From Paramicrobacterium fandaimingii (GTDB lineage: Bacteria > Actinomycetota > Actinomycetes > Actinomycetales > Microbacteriaceae): a stretch of 64,000 nt of DNA. A program made the translations under genes and the position numbers. The stretch lies in contig NZ_CP061170.1 of the NCBI RefSeq assembly GCF_011751745.2, positions 1,612,001-1,676,000 on the forward strand. The letters are read 5' to 3'. Of the stretch, positions 44,132 to 56,995 are shown piece by piece. Numbering within the stretch: the first letter of the stretch is position 1; every line of letters starts with the position of its first letter. The notes beneath the pieces are model-generated. The model was not told where the DNA came from. It ran no database searches and saw only the letters and a program-made list of their open reading frames with translations.

Positions 44132-44158
44132 TTCGGCGGGCCGTCAGGCCCGGACGAA
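44132..44158 (+). other. Hairpin in the tkt leader next to the ribosome-binding site
   Basis: TTCG-g-CGGGCC-gtca-GGCCCG-ga-CGAA can fold as a 6-bp GC stem with a 4-base loop, extended by 4 bp after a small internal loop. It ends 6 bases before the tkt ribosome-binding site (AGAAGGG, 44164-44170). It could modulate translation or RNA stability. I see no match to a known riboswitch. Confidence 0.4.
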
Positions 44159-44179
44159 AAGACAGAAGGGTCAAACAAC

Positions 44180-46273
44180 GTGGCAGCACTGCAATGGGAT
44201 TCCATTGACGACAAGGCAGTTGACACCGCTCGCGTTCTCGCCGCGGATGCTGTTGAGAAGGTCGGAAACGGCCACCCCGGAACGGCAATGAGCCTCGCGC
44301 CAGCCGCCTACCTTCTCTTTCAGAAGGTTATGCGCCGGGATCCGCAAGACGACGCGTGGCTTGGCCGCGATCGTTTCGTCCTGTCTGCGGGGCACAGTTC
44401 GCTCACGCAGTACATTCAGCTCTACTTCGCGGGAGACGGCCTCGAGCTCGACGACCTGAAGGCGCTTCGCACCTGGGGATCGCTGACCCCGGGGCATCCG
44501 GAGTATGGGCACACGAAGGGCGTTGAGATCACGACGGGTCCGCTCGGTCAGGGACTATCGTCTGCCGTCGGCTTCGCCTATGCGTCTCGCTACGAGCGCG
44601 GTCTCTTCGACCCGGATGCTGAAGCGGGCACGAGCCCCTTCGACCACTTTGTGTATGTCATCGCGAGCGATGGCGACCTGCAGGAGGGCATCACGAGCGA
44701 GGCATCATCGCTCGCTGGCCACCAGCAGCTTGGCAACCTCATCGCGATCTACGACAGCAACCAGATCTCGATCGAAGACGACACAGACATCGCCTTCACC
44801 GAAGACGTCGCCGCGCGCTACGAGGCGTACGGCTGGCAGGTGCTGACGGTCGACTGGAAGAAGACCGGCGATTACGTCGAAGACATTCGCGAACTCAATG
44901 ATTCGATCGCGGCGGCTCAGGCCGAATCCGACAAGCCGACGCTGATCGTGCTCAAGACAATCATCGGGTGGCCCGCACCGAACAAGCAGGACACGGGTGC
45001 CATCCACGGGGCGAAGCTTGGCGCGGACGAGCTTGCTGGTGTCAAGGAGGCGCTCGGGTTTGACCCGGAGAAGACCTTCGAGGTTTCAGACGAGGTCATC
45101 ACCCGCACCCGGGGTGCCGCAGAAAGGGGTGCGCAGCAGCGCGCGGAATGGCAGAAGTCATTTGACGCGTGGAAAGCAGAGAATGCCGATCGCAACGCTC
45201 TGCTGGAGCGACTGCTCGCCCACGACCTCCCCGCCGGCATTGAAAACGCACTCCCCCGCTTCGAGGCGGGAACCGATGTGTCGACGCGTGCCGCATCGGG
45301 GAAGGTGCTCTCGGCTCTCGGAACCGAGCTTCCGGAGCTGTGGGGCGGCTCTGCCGACCTGGCTGGCTCGAACAATACGACGATCGACGGCGCGGCGTCA
45401 TTCGTGCCGGCCGAGCACTCGACCGATTCGTGGGCGGGTAACCCCTACGGACGCGTTCTGCACTTCGGCATTCGCGAGCATGCGATGGCCGCGATCCTCA
45501 ACGGGATCGTGCTGCACGGGCCGACTCGCGCATACGGCGGAACCTTCCTGATCTTCAGCGACTATCAGCGCCCATCCGTGCGGCTGGCAGCGCTTATGAA
45601 CGTGCCGAGCGTGTTCGTGTGGACTCACGACTCCGTCGCGCTCGGAGAAGACGGCCCGACTCACCAGCCGATCGAGCAGCTGTCGACGTTGCGTGCCATC
45701 CCCAACCTCGCGGTTGTGCGCCCGTCGGACGCAAACGAGGTCGCATACGCTTGGCTCGAGATTCTGAAGCGCCACGATGGTCCCACAGGAATCGCGCTGA
45801 CCCGTCAGAACCTGCCGGTCTTCGAGCGTGGCGACGGTGAGGCGAACGGCGACACTCTCGCTGCGGCGTCGAACGTCACCAAGGGCGCGTACGTTCTCGC
45901 CGAGGCGCCGAACGGAAAGCCAGACGTGATTCTGATTGCAACGGGCTCTGAGGTGCAGCTTGCCGTTGAGGCCCGGGAGCAGCTGCGCGGCGAGGGCGTC
46001 AACGCTCGTGTCGTCGCGGCCCCGTCGCTTGAATGGTTCGACGAGCAGACCGCCGAGTACCGCGAGTCGGTTCTGCCGGCATCCGTGACCGCTCGCGTCT
46101 CCGTCGAGGCAGGCCTTGACCTGACCTGGCGCGGCATCGTCGGGGATCGTGGCCGGTCTGTCTCGATCGAGCACTTTGGTGCATCGGCTGATTACAAGAC
46201 GCTGTTCCGCGAATTCGGCATCACGACCGAGTCCGTTGTGAACGCCGCTAAGGAAACGCTCGGCGCTCACTGA
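44180..46273 (+). CDS. tkt: Transketolase
   Basis: A 697-residue thiamine-diphosphate enzyme exchanging two-carbon ketol units between pentose and hexose phosphates. [17 protein letters not shown], the ThDP motif (SDGDLQEG through [11 protein letters not shown]) and the catalytic [13 protein letters not shown] are all present, as is the [12 protein letters not shown] region. The GTG start at 44180 has AGAAGGG nine bases upstream; the frame is open 47 further codons without protein character. It leads the operon tkt-tal-pgi-zwf-opcA-pgl. The length is that of the family. Confidence 0.97.
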   Translation: MAALQWDSIDDKAVDTARVLAADAVEKVGNGHPGTAMSLAPAAYLLFQKVMRRDPQDDAWLGRDRFVLSAGHSSLTQYIQLYFAGDGLELDDLKALRTWGSLTPGHPEYGHTKGVEITTGPLGQGLSSAVGFAYASRYERGLFDPDAEAGTSPFDHFVYVIASDGDLQEGITSEASSLAGHQQLGNLIAIYDSNQISIEDDTDIAFTEDVAARYEAYGWQVLTVDWKKTGDYVEDIRELNDSIAAAQAESDKPTLIVLKTIIGWPAPNKQDTGAIHGAKLGADELAGVKEALGFDPEKTFEVSDEVITRTRGAAERGAQQRAEWQKSFDAWKAENADRNALLERLLAHDLPAGIENALPRFEAGTDVSTRAASGKVLSALGTELPELWGGSADLAGSNNTTIDGAASFVPAEHSTDSWAGNPYGRVLHFGIREHAMAAILNGIVLHGPTRAYGGTFLIFSDYQRPSVRLAALMNVPSVFVWTHDSVALGEDGPTHQPIEQLSTLRAIPNLAVVRPSDANEVAYAWLEILKRHDGPTGIALTRQNLPVFERGDGEANGDTLAAASNVTKGAYVLAEAPNGKPDVILIATGSEVQLAVEAREQLRGEGVNARVVAAPSLEWFDEQTAEYRESVLPASVTARVSVEAGLDLTWRGIVGDRGRSVSIEHFGASADYKTLFREFGITTESVVNAAKETLGAH

Positions 46274-46295
46274 GCCGGGCAGAGGAGAAATCATC

Positions 46296-47405
46296 ATGAC
46301 TGAGACACCTACTGCACAACTTTCGGCCGCCGGCGTCAGCATCTGGCTCGACGACCTCTCCCGTGAGCGCATCGAGACGGGCAACCTAACCGAGCTCATC
46401 GAGGGCCGCAATGTTGTCGGAATCACGACGAACCCGACGATCTTCGCCAACGCCATCAAAAACGGTGACCGTTACGCCGCACAGGTGGGTGAGCTCACTG
46501 CCGCAGGTGAGAATGTCGACGGGGTGGTCAGGGAGCTGACAACAAAGGACGTCGCCGACGCGGCAGACGTCTTTCGCCCGATCTTCGACGCGACGAACGG
46601 CGTCGACGGACGCGTATCGATCGAGGTCGAGCCAGGGCTCGCTCACGACGCGCAGGGCACGATAGACCAGGCAGCAGAGCTCTGGGAGAAGGTTCAGCGC
46701 CCGAACGTGCTGATCAAGATTCCCGCGACGCTTGAGGGCCTTGAGGCAATCACAGCGGCAACGGCACGAGGCATCAGCGTCAATGTGACGCTGATCTTCA
46801 GCCTGACGCGCCACCGCGAGGTGATCAACGCCTACCTGACCGGTCTCGAGCAGGCGAAGGAGGCGGGCATCGACCTGTCGACGATCCACTCGGTCGCCTC
46901 GTTCTTCGTCTCTCGCGTCGACACCGAGATCGACAAGCGTCTTGACGCTATCGGCTCTGATGAGGCACGTGCGCTCAAGGGCAAGTCCGGCGTTGCAAAT
47001 GCGCAGCTGGCGTACGAGGTGTTTGAGCAGGAATTCAGCTCGGTGCGTGCCAAGGGGCTGCTCGAGGCCGGCGCGAACCCGCAGCGTCCGTTGTGGGCGT
47101 CGACGGGCGTGAAAGATCCCTCGCTCCCCGACACGCTGTACGTGACGGGGCTCGTCGCCAAGGGCGTCGTGAACACGATGCCGGAGAAGACACTCGAAGC
47201 GACATTCGACCACGGCGTGGTTGAGGGCGACACCGTGTCAGCACGCTACGACGAGGCGAACGGCGTTCTTGACGCGATCGCCGCTGTCGGGGTCTCATAC
47301 GACGACGTCACGGCAGTGCTTGAGAAAGAGGGTGTCGAGAAGTTCATCGTGTCGTGGAACGAACTCCGTGAAGACGTCAAGGGTGCGATGGAGGAATCCC
47401 GATGA
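46296..47405 (+). CDS. tal: Transaldolase
   Basis: A 369-residue transaldolase (long, actinobacterial TalB-type subgroup) exchanging dihydroxyacetone units. [12 protein letters not shown] at the start, [13 protein letters not shown], and [16 protein letters not shown] with the Schiff-base lysine are visible; the [25 protein letters not shown] region is typical. It is 22 bases downstream of tkt with its own ribosome-binding site (GAGGAGA) and overlaps pgi by four bases. It and transketolase form the non-oxidative pentose phosphate branch. Confidence 0.96.
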   Translation: MTETPTAQLSAAGVSIWLDDLSRERIETGNLTELIEGRNVVGITTNPTIFANAIKNGDRYAAQVGELTAAGENVDGVVRELTTKDVADAADVFRPIFDATNGVDGRVSIEVEPGLAHDAQGTIDQAAELWEKVQRPNVLIKIPATLEGLEAITAATARGISVNVTLIFSLTRHREVINAYLTGLEQAKEAGIDLSTIHSVASFFVSRVDTEIDKRLDAIGSDEARALKGKSGVANAQLAYEVFEQEFSSVRAKGLLEAGANPQRPLWASTGVKDPSLPDTLYVTGLVAKGVVNTMPEKTLEATFDHGVVEGDTVSARYDEANGVLDAIAAVGVSYDDVTAVLEKEGVEKFIVSWNELREDVKGAMEESR

Positions 47406-49012
47406 GCATCGAGATCCACGTGAGCGGAGCGGCTGAAGAAGCCGTCCGCTCCGTGGTGCCCACGCTTGTCAAGGATCTCGTCGCCTCGGGCATCACCGAG
47501 CAGAATCCGACGCTCTGGGGGCCGAAGGCCGAAGACGAGTCCGCGAAGCGGCTCGGCTGGACCGAGGCTGTCGCCGTGTCGCGCCCGCTCGTTCCCGAGA
47601 TCACTGCACTGCGCGAGAAGCTCGCTGCCGATGGTGTGAACCATATTGTTCTGGCGGGAATGGGCGGCTCATCGCTCGCTCCCGAAGTGATTACCCGCAC
47701 CTTCGGCGTCGACCTCACCGTGCTTGACTCGACAGCACCGGGGCAGGTGCGCGCTGCGCTTGATGCCGGGCTGCAGAACACGGCTGTCGTTGTCTCGTCG
47801 AAGTCCGGATCGACAGTTGAGACCGACAGCCAGCGGCGAGTCTTCGAGAAGGCCTTCAGCGATGCCGGAATCGATCCGCGAGAGCGAATCATCATCGTCA
47901 CCGACCCCGGCTCGCCGTTCGATGTGTCGGCACGCGAGGGTGGCTTCGTCGTCTTCAACGCTGACCCGAATGTCGGAGGACGATATTCGGCCCTCACCGC
48001 CTTCGGACTCGTTCCGTCTGGTCTCGCCGGCGTCGACATCGACGCGCTGCTTGACGAGGCAGACCGGGTTCTGGCCGAGCTGTCGATCGATGACGAGCGC
48101 AATCCAGGGCTCATTCTCGGCGCAGCGATCTCAGCGACCTCCCCGCGCAAGGACAAGCTGGGAATCGTGTCGGACGGCACCCACATTGCGGGGTTCGCCG
48201 ACTGGGCTGAGCAGCTGATCGCCGAGTCCACGGGGAAGGAAGGCACGGGAATTCTTCCCGTCGTGCTCGACACGCTCGCGCCAGAGTTGGAGAGCAGTCC
48301 GGCCGACCTTCAGATCGTCCGGCTCGTCGAGAACGCCGAAGCGCTCCACCTGTTTCCCCGTGACCGTCACGAGGGCGAGATTCTCGTGAGCGGCTCCCTC
48401 GGCGCACAGCTGATTGTGTGGGAGTATGCCGTTGCTGTCGCTGGCCGCATTCTCGGCATCAATCCCTTTGACCAGCCTGACGTCGAGTCTGCGAAGGTCG
48501 CGGCTCGCGGACTTCTCGACGATCGTCCCGAGCCAGCAGACCCTGCATTCGCCGAAGCCGGCATCGAGGTTCGCGGAGACGACGAGCTGGTCTCCGGTGT
48601 CGCGACGGTCCGCGATGCCGTTGACCGCCTGATCGCGGCTTTGCCGGAGGACGGCTATGTATCGATTCAAGCGTACGTTGACCGGCTTGAGCTGCCTCAG
48701 CTAGACGGCTTGCGAAGCATGGTTGCGGCACGTGCCGGTCGCCCGGTCACGTTCGGCTGGGGGCCACGATTTCTCCACTCGACGGGTCAATACCACAAGG
48801 GCGGTCCGAAGCAGGGCGTGTACCTGCAGATCACGCAGGCAGCACCCGTCGACCTTGAGATTCCGGATCGTCCGTTCACTTTCGGGCAGCTGATTGAAGC
48901 ACAGGCCGCAGGCGATGCCGGTGTTCTGCGCGATCATGGCCGCCCCGTGCTCTCGCTCAACCTGACGAACCCGCAAGATGATTCCCTCGCACTGTTCGAG
49001 GCAATCAACTAA
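47402..49012 (+). CDS. pgi: Glucose-6-phosphate isomerase
   Basis: A 536-residue SIS-type isomerase interconverting glucose-6-phosphate and fructose-6-phosphate. It has [21 protein letters not shown] (SIS phosphate-binding), TDPGSPFD and the C-terminal [19 protein letters not shown] with the catalytic His and Lys. It belongs to a divergent actinobacterial Pgi group lacking some classic GPI signatures. The ATG overlaps the tal stop (ATGA 47402-47405), so they are translationally coupled. It supplies or recycles glucose-6-phosphate for the following zwf. Confidence 0.93.
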   Translation: MSIEIHVSGAAEEAVRSVVPTLVKDLVASGITEQNPTLWGPKAEDESAKRLGWTEAVAVSRPLVPEITALREKLAADGVNHIVLAGMGGSSLAPEVITRTFGVDLTVLDSTAPGQVRAALDAGLQNTAVVVSSKSGSTVETDSQRRVFEKAFSDAGIDPRERIIIVTDPGSPFDVSAREGGFVVFNADPNVGGRYSALTAFGLVPSGLAGVDIDALLDEADRVLAELSIDDERNPGLILGAAISATSPRKDKLGIVSDGTHIAGFADWAEQLIAESTGKEGTGILPVVLDTLAPELESSPADLQIVRLVENAEALHLFPRDRHEGEILVSGSLGAQLIVWEYAVAVAGRILGINPFDQPDVESAKVAARGLLDDRPEPADPAFAEAGIEVRGDDELVSGVATVRDAVDRLIAALPEDGYVSIQAYVDRLELPQLDGLRSMVAARAGRPVTFGWGPRFLHSTGQYHKGGPKQGVYLQITQAAPVDLEIPDRPFTFGQLIEAQAAGDAGVLRDHGRPVLSLNLTNPQDDSLALFEAIN

Positions 49013-49057
49013 CACACGACGCAGCACCCACATCGAAGGATGCTGTCTAGGAGTCGA

Positions 49058-50598
<1,541 letters not shown>

Positions 50599-50602
<4 letters not shown>

Positions 50603-51561
50603 TCATTGACATTCCTGACACCACGACGAGCGCTGTCTCGAAGCGGCTCGTCATGCTTCGCGAAGAAGGTGGCGTTGTGGCACTCGGCCGAGTGCTCACG
50701 CTCATCATCATCGCAACGCGCGGTGACGAAGAAGAGGCGATTGAAGCCGCGAACGATGCCTCGCGAGAGCATCCGATGCGCGTGATCGTGATCTCTGTCG
50801 CCGACTCGCCCACCGAGGGCGAATCGCGCATTGACGCCCAGATTCGAGTGGGTGGAGATGCCGGTGCGAGCGAGGTCATCATTCTGCGCGCATTCGGCGG
50901 GGCAACCGACAACAAGGTAAGCCTCGTTACCGGCCTGCTTCTGCCCGATGCGCCTGTCGTTGCCTGGTGGCCAGGCGAGACCCCGGAAAGCGTGTCGGCC
51001 TCCCCCATCGGCCAGATCGCTCAAAGGCGCATTACGGATGCGTCGGCCCACTCCGACCCCCACGAGGCGCTCAGGCAGCTTGCGCGCTCGTATCGGCCGG
51101 GCGACACGGACTTCGCATGGACTCGTCTGACGCTGTGGCGCGCCCAGCTTGCCGCGGTTCTCGACCAGCCGCCATACGAGTCGATTACCTCTGTGCGGGT
51201 GACGGGCGCCGCGGATTCGCCCTCGACGACCCTTCTCGCGGCCTGGCTGCAATTGCAGCTTCAGGTTCCCGTGACCTGCGAGCTCACGCACGACATCGGT
51301 GGTGTCGGAGGAATTCACGGCGTTGAGATGACGCGGGCCTCAGGGACGTTCTCACTCGAGCGGCCCGTATCGAACATCGCGACGCTGACGATACCGGGAC
51401 AGCCCGTGCAAGATATCGCCCTCCCCCGTCGCAACCTGCGGGACAGCCTTGCCGAGGAATTACGCCGACTTGACCCCGATGTCTTGTACGGTGACGTGAT
51501 AGTGAGAGGACTCGCTGCGCTGGAAGGCATGGAGTCCGAACCGGCGGAAGGTGCCAAGTGA
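50599..51561 (+). CDS. opcA: Glucose-6-phosphate dehydrogenase assembly protein OpcA
   Basis: A 320-residue OpcA, a protein of actinobacteria and cyanobacteria needed for full glucose-6-phosphate dehydrogenase activity through assembly or redox-dependent activation. VVALGRVLTLIIIATRGDEEEAI and APVVAWWPGETP are family features, and the C-terminus with LRRLDPDVLYGDVIVRGL is typical. It starts at ATG 50599 overlapping zwf and ends overlapping pgl, an order seen in Corynebacterium and Mycobacterium. The frame upstream to 50539 overlaps zwf and is not used. Confidence 0.95.
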
Positions 51562-52328
51562 CGAACGAACGGCGCGTGCTGATTCACAACGACAAGTCGG
51601 CATTGGCGGCATCGATTGCCGCTCGGTTTCTGACAAAGGTCGTCGATCTTCTCGACGAGCAGGAACGCGTGAGCATCGTTCTCGAGGGCGGCCGCGTCGC
51701 CCTCGACGTCCTCACACAGATCAATGCGAACCCAGCGCGAGACACCGTTGATTGGGCCCGCGTACACTTCTGGTGGGGTGATGAGCGATACGTATCGTCT
51801 GATGACGCTGAGCGGAATGATACAAAGGCGCGTACGGCGCTGCTCGATCACATCGATGTGCCCGAGGCAAACATCCACCCGATGCCATCAACGGACTCGG
51901 GGTTAGATCTTGATGCGGCAGCCAGGGCCTACGCGACCGAGCTGGCCGAATACGCGGAGGGGAGCCTGGCACTCCCCCGGTTCGACATTACGTTCCTCGG
52001 CGTCGGGCCCGATGGGCATACCGCGTCGCTCTTTCCCGACCACACGCAAGTACTCGAGAAGTCAGCTCTTGTCTTGCCCGTGACGGAGTCGCCGAAGCCG
52101 CCATCGGACCGGTTGACGCTGACTCGTCCGGCTCTGAACTCATCGCAACGGATCTGGGTAGAGATATCTGGAGCGGAAAAGGCGTCATCACTCGGGCTTG
52201 CACTGGCTGGCGCATCGTATTCCGAAGTGCCGATTGCGGGGATCAAAGGGCGTCGCCGCACCGTGTTCTTCGTTGACAAAGAGGCAGCGGCCGAGGTTCC
52301 TGAGAACCTGATCGCGCAGTCGTACTGA
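51558..52328 (+). CDS. pgl: 6-phosphogluconolactonase
   Basis: A 256-residue lactonase hydrolysing 6-phosphogluconolactone, in the DevB/NagB-like sugar-phosphate-binding fold. HFWWGDERYV, LGVGPDGHTASLFPDH (active-site motif) and the C-terminal GRRRTVFFVDKEAA are conserved. The GTG start at 51558 overlaps the opcA stop (GTGA). It ends the rightward operon, followed 9 bases later by a 54-bp palindrome. Confidence 0.95.
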   Translation: MTNERRVLIHNDKSALAASIAARFLTKVVDLLDEQERVSIVLEGGRVALDVLTQINANPARDTVDWARVHFWWGDERYVSSDDAERNDTKARTALLDHIDVPEANIHPMPSTDSGLDLDAAARAYATELAEYAEGSLALPRFDITFLGVGPDGHTASLFPDHTQVLEKSALVLPVTESPKPPSDRLTLTRPALNSSQRIWVEISGAEKASSLGLALAGASYSEVPIAGIKGRRRTVFFVDKEAAAEVPENLIAQSY

Positions 52329-52336
52329 GAATTCGC

Positions 52337-52390
52337 GGTGCACACGACTGAGGGCCACGCACGTGCGTGGCCCTCAGTCGTGTGCACCGG
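52337..52390. terminator. 54-bp perfect palindrome between convergent operons
   Basis: A 27-base arm at 52337-52363 is the exact reverse complement of 52364-52390, with no spacer; the centre is GCACGTGC. It starts 9 bases past the pgl stop and ends 20 bases before the stop of the convergent rbpA-like gene, so it can act as a bidirectional terminator for the pentose phosphate operon and the gap-side genes. There is no T-run. Such a long perfect palindrome can also extrude as a cruciform. Confidence 0.88.
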
Positions 52391-52409
52391 CCCTGCCGCG
52401 TGGCCGCGA

Positions 52410-52766
52410 TCAGGCGGTGCCGCGACGCTCACGCAGCTGCGTGAGAGCATCCTGTAGCAGTTGCTCGGCCTCTTCGTCTGTGCGCCGTTCCTTCACATAG
52501 GCAAGGTGAGTCTTGTACGGCTCATTTCTCAGTGCCGCGGGAGGGTTGTCTTTGTCGCGTCCCGCCGGCAGGCCTGAAGCCGGTGAACTGATGGTGTCAG
52601 GGATCTCTTCGTCGGGGACATCAGCGGCGAAATATCGCACAGTCTCGTTGCCGAGAGCATCCCAGTACGAGATGGCATTTCGGTCAGCGTGATGCCCATG
52701 GTCTTGTTCACCCATCGGACCCGCGCCAACGCGAGCCCCACGAATTGTGTTTCCTCCGAGTGCCAT
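52410..52766 (-). CDS. RbpA-family protein (second paralogue, cysteine-free)
   Basis: A 118-residue protein of the RbpA family by its overall form: N-terminal NTIRGARVGAGPMGEQDHG, a middle beta region (ISYWDALGNETVRYFAADVPDEEIPDT) and C-terminal helix KTHLAYVKERRTDEEAEQLL, matching the position of HWDMLLERRS in RbpA. It has no cysteine, so the zinc ribbon of rbpA at 4491 is lost or replaced. This type is common next to secG in actinobacteria. Whether it binds RNA polymerase is inference. It begins 14 bases after secG. Confidence 0.82.
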   Translation of the reverse strand: MALGGNTIRGARVGAGPMGEQDHGHHADRNAISYWDALGNETVRYFAADVPDEEIPDTISSPASGLPAGRDKDNPPAALRNEPYKTHLAYVKERRTDEEAEQLLQDALTQLRERRGTA

Positions 52767-52780
52767 ATCTCTGTGCCCTC

Positions 52781-53032
52781 CTAGACGCCTGACTGGAACT
52801 TGGTGATGAGTCCGAGAACGATAACGCAGGCAAACCAGATGCTTCCCAGCAGAACCGTGATGAGGTTCAGGTTCCGCTCGGCGACGCCAGACGCACCGAG
52901 GTTTGAGCCCATCCCTCCACCGAACATGTCAGAGAGGCCGCCACCGCGCCCCTTGTGCAACAGAATGAGGAACGTCAAGAGCAAGCTCGTTATTCCGAGC
53001 AGTACTTGGAGGATGATCTGGAGAATCTCCAC
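52781..53032 (-). CDS. secG: Preprotein translocase subunit SecG
   Basis: An 83-residue SecG, the small subunit of the SecYEG channel, with two membrane helices (about 4-21 and 57-75) and the conserved connecting loop LLHKGRGGGLSDMFGGGMG. The N-terminus MEILQIILQVLLGITSLLLTF is characteristic. It lies 86 bases after tpiA and 14 before the RbpA-like gene, in the order gap-pgk-tpiA-secG common in actinobacteria. Confidence 0.95.
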   Translation of the reverse strand: MEILQIILQVLLGITSLLLTFLILLHKGRGGGLSDMFGGGMGSNLGASGVAERNLNLITVLLGSIWFACVIVLGLITKFQSGV

Positions 53033-53118
53033 AGGGGACCTTTCACTTCGTCAGGTGCCGGGCACGGCAAGACCACGACGATTATACGCGAGAGCGTGCC
53101 GTGCCCGTACTTCGACGG

Positions 53119-53910
53119 TCAGACGCCGACGTGCTTCTGAAAACGAGCGATGTTCGAGAACTCGGTTGCGTCGAGGCTTGCGCCTCCGACAAGCGCTCCA
53201 TCGACGTTCGGTTCACGCATGAATCCGGCAATGTTGCCGGATTTCACTGACCCGCCGTACAGGATGCGGGTGCGTGCCGCGGCATCCTCTCCGAGTGACT
53301 CGGTAAGCACTGCGCGCAGAGCTGCCGCGACCTGCTCCGCCTGATCGGGCGTGGCGGCCTGACCGGAGCCGATTGCCCAGACGGGCTCGTAGGCGACGAC
53401 AACATCAGCATCAGCTGACACGCCCTCAAGCGCGGTGCGCAGCTGCGAGACGGGAACAGCCGAAGAACCGTGCTTCTCGAGGTCTTCTGCCGTCTCACCA
53501 ACGCAGATCACGGGTGTTACCCCGTGTTTCAGCGCTGCCGCTGTCTTCGCCTTGACGACCTCATCGGTTTCGTTGTGCAGAGTTCTGCGCTCCGAGTGGC
53601 CGATGATGACGTAGCGGCAGTCAAGCTGGCTGAGGAACGATCCCGAGATCTCTCCCGTGAACGCACCCGAGTCCTGCGCAGATACGTCTTGTGCGCCATA
53701 GGCAAGCGGAAGCTTGTCGGCCGAGACCAGCGTCTGAACGCTGCGAAGATCGGTGAACGGCGGGAAGACCGCCACCTCGACAGCATCGAAATCGTGCTTG
53801 GCGTCCTGAAGGCTCCAGGCGAGCTTCTGCACGAACGCGATCGCCTGAAGGTGATCGAGATTCATCTTCCAGTTGCCCGCAATGAACGGGGTACGAGTTA
53901 CTGCTGCCAT
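53119..53910 (-). CDS. tpiA: Triosephosphate isomerase
   Basis: A 263-residue TIM-barrel enzyme interconverting dihydroxyacetone phosphate and glyceraldehyde-3-phosphate. FIAGNWKMNLD (catalytic Lys), VIIGHSERR (catalytic His), VAYEPVWAIG (catalytic Glu), and LYGGSVKSGN (phosphate site) are all intact. The start overlaps the pgk stop by 13 bases, so the two are translationally coupled. Length is standard. Confidence 0.97.
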   Translation of the reverse strand: MAAVTRTPFIAGNWKMNLDHLQAIAFVQKLAWSLQDAKHDFDAVEVAVFPPFTDLRSVQTLVSADKLPLAYGAQDVSAQDSGAFTGEISGSFLSQLDCRYVIIGHSERRTLHNETDEVVKAKTAAALKHGVTPVICVGETAEDLEKHGSSAVPVSQLRTALEGVSADADVVVAYEPVWAIGSGQAATPDQAEQVAAALRAVLTESLGEDAAARTRILYGGSVKSGNIAGFMREPNVDGALVGGASLDATEFSNIARFQKHVGV

Positions 53911-55112
53911 CCGAGAACCTCCAGTCCGGGAAGCTTCTTGCCTTCGAGGAATTCGAGGCTCGCCCCGCCGCCCGTTGAAATGTGGCCAAATTGATCATCA
54001 GCGAAGCCGAGAGCACGAACTGCCGCTGCCGAGTCTCCCCCACCGACGACGCTGAGCCCGTCGACGCGCGTCAGCGCTTCGGCGACGACCTTGGTTCCGG
54101 CCGCGAAGGGAGCGAGCTCGAAGACACCCATGGGACCGTTCCAGAACACCGTTTTCGACTCGGAGATGCGCTGGGCAAATGCCTGCGCCGTCTTCGGCCC
54201 GATATCGAGTCCGAGTCCTGAGGACCCGAACGGGGTGTCTTCGATGGAATCGATGGGACGAATCTCGTGATCGGCGTCAGCGCTGAAAGCTGAAGCGACG
54301 ACGACGTCCTCAGGGAGAACGATCTCGACACCTCGTTCCTCGGCGTCGCTGAGATACTTCTTGACGGTGTCGATCTGGTCGCTCTCAAGCAAACTCGACC
54401 CCACCTTGTGTCCGTGCGCGGCGAGGAAGGTGAAGAGCATTCCGCCACCGATGAGTAACGAGTCGACACGGGGCAGAAGGTGCTCGATCACGCCGAGCTT
54501 GTCTGAGACCTTTGAGCCGCCCAACACAACCGAGTAGGGACGTTTCGGGTTCTCTGTGAGCTGGTCAAGAACCGTGAGCTCCGTCTCGATGAGAGTGCCC
54601 GCCGCGCTCGGCAGCAGTTGGGGAAGCTCGTAGACGCTTGCTTGCTTGCGGTGCACGACACCGAAGCCGTCAGACACGAAGGCGTCGCCGAGTTCGGCGA
54701 TCTTCTTGGCGAACTCGCGACGCTCGCCGTCGTCCTTGCTGGTCTCCCCCGTGTTGAAGCGGAGGTTCTCGAGAAGCGCGATCTGTCCGTCCTGCAGGTT
54801 CGCGACGGCATCAGCCGCCGCGTGCCCGGTGGTGTCGGCGGCGAAGGTGAGAGACGTTCCCAGCAGCTCGCTGAGCCGCTGAGCGACCGGTGCGAGGCTG
54901 TACTGGGCATCGGGGGCGCCCTCCGGACGGCCGAGGTGCGAGATGACCACGACACGGGCACCCTGGTTGATCAGTGCATTGAGGGTCGGCAGAGACGCGC
55001 GAACGCGCCCGTCGTCGGTGATGACCCCGTCCGAGAGAGGGACGTTGAGATCACACCGGACGACGACGCGTTTGCCGCTCAGCGAACCCAGTGACTCTAA
55101 AGTGCGTAGCAC
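53898..55112 (-). CDS. pgk: Phosphoglycerate kinase
   Basis: A 404-residue kinase producing ATP from 1,3-bisphosphoglycerate. RCDLNVPLSDG and VVISHLGRPEG (substrate-binding basic patch), VVLGGSKVSDKLGV, and the nucleotide site VGGGDSAAAV are conserved. It lies between gap (18-base gap) and tpiA (overlap), making a classic glycolytic operon. The start ATG 55112 gives MLRTLESLGSLSGKRVVVRCDLN. Confidence 0.97.
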   Translation of the reverse strand: MLRTLESLGSLSGKRVVVRCDLNVPLSDGVITDDGRVRASLPTLNALINQGARVVVISHLGRPEGAPDAQYSLAPVAQRLSELLGTSLTFAADTTGHAAADAVANLQDGQIALLENLRFNTGETSKDDGERREFAKKIAELGDAFVSDGFGVVHRKQASVYELPQLLPSAAGTLIETELTVLDQLTENPKRPYSVVLGGSKVSDKLGVIEHLLPRVDSLLIGGGMLFTFLAAHGHKVGSSLLESDQIDTVKKYLSDAEERGVEIVLPEDVVVASAFSADADHEIRPIDSIEDTPFGSSGLGLDIGPKTAQAFAQRISESKTVFWNGPMGVFELAPFAAGTKVVAEALTRVDGLSVVGGGDSAAAVRALGFADDQFGHISTGGGASLEFLEGKKLPGLEVLGWQQ

Positions 55113-55130
55113 GCTGAATTTCCTCGGCGC

Positions 55131-56246
<1,116 letters not shown>

Positions 56247-56873
56247 TTACGACAGTACCAGCAGGCCTGAGGTCTTCTCACGTGCGGTCGTGAAACGCTG
56301 TTGCACGTTCGCCCAGTCGACGATGTTCCAGAACGCCTTCACGTAGTCTCCCTTGACGTTCTGGTAGTCAAGGTAAAACGCGTGCTCCCACATATCGAGG
56401 AGCAGAATGGGAACAGTTCCAGCGGGGAAGTTCGACTGCTGGTCGTAGAACTGCTGAATGAGCAGCTTCTGGCCAATCGAATCCCACATCAGCGCGCCCC
56501 ACCCTGAGCCCTGGATGCCCAGTGCGGCGGCGTTGAAGTGTGCCTGGAACTTATCGAACGAGCCGAAGTTATCGTTGACGGCCGCTTCGAGTTCACCGGT
56601 CGGGCGGTCCCCGCCGTTTGGTGAAAGGTTCGTCCAGAAGATCGAGTGATTGACGTGTCCGCCGAGGTTGAACGCGAGGTCCTTCTCAAGCTTGCTGACG
56701 TTTGCGAAATCACCGGAATCGCGGGCTTCCGCGAGCTTTTCAAGTGCGGTGTTGGCTCCCGTCACGTACGTCTGGTGATGCTTTGAGTGGTGTAGCTCCA
56801 TAATCGTGCCCGAAATGCTCGGCTCGAGTGCGCCGTAGTCATATCGAAGCTCAGGAAGCGTGTATTCAGCCAT
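56247..56873 (-). CDS. sodA: Superoxide dismutase [Mn/Fe]
   Basis: A 208-residue Mn/Fe superoxide dismutase. The metal ligands H28, H76, D160 and H164 are in [21 protein letters not shown] and [11 protein letters not shown]. The segment [10 protein letters not shown] and the DQQSN region fit the manganese type better than iron, although metal choice cannot be proven. No signal peptide, so it is cytosolic. It stands between whiA and gap, an order usual in Microbacteriaceae, with 122 bases upstream for its own promoter. Confidence 0.95.
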   Translation of the reverse strand: MAEYTLPELRYDYGALEPSISGTIMELHHSKHHQTYVTGANTALEKLAEARDSGDFANVSKLEKDLAFNLGGHVNHSIFWTNLSPNGGDRPTGELEAAVNDNFGSFDKFQAHFNAAALGIQGSGWGALMWDSIGQKLLIQQFYDQQSNFPAGTVPILLLDMWEHAFYLDYQNVKGDYVKAFWNIVDWANVQQRFTTAREKTSGLLVLS

Positions 56874-56995
56874 ATAGATCTCTCCGTTTCATCTCACGCG
56901 CGAGAAGCCGCGCATGGCACTGAGTGACGCCAACAGTCTAGTCCCGACAGCTGACTTGGCCACACGCGGATGCTGAACATGACGGCGAGGGACTC

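Noticed and set aside
44039..44179. N-terminal extension of transketolase (47 residues)
   Set aside because: Includes the proposed leader hairpin and -10 region; GTG 44180 with a good ribosome-binding site and family alignment marks the start.
45398..46459. 353-residue reverse frame opposite tkt and tal
   Set aside because: Antisense of transketolase with its conserved motifs; no family features in the frame.
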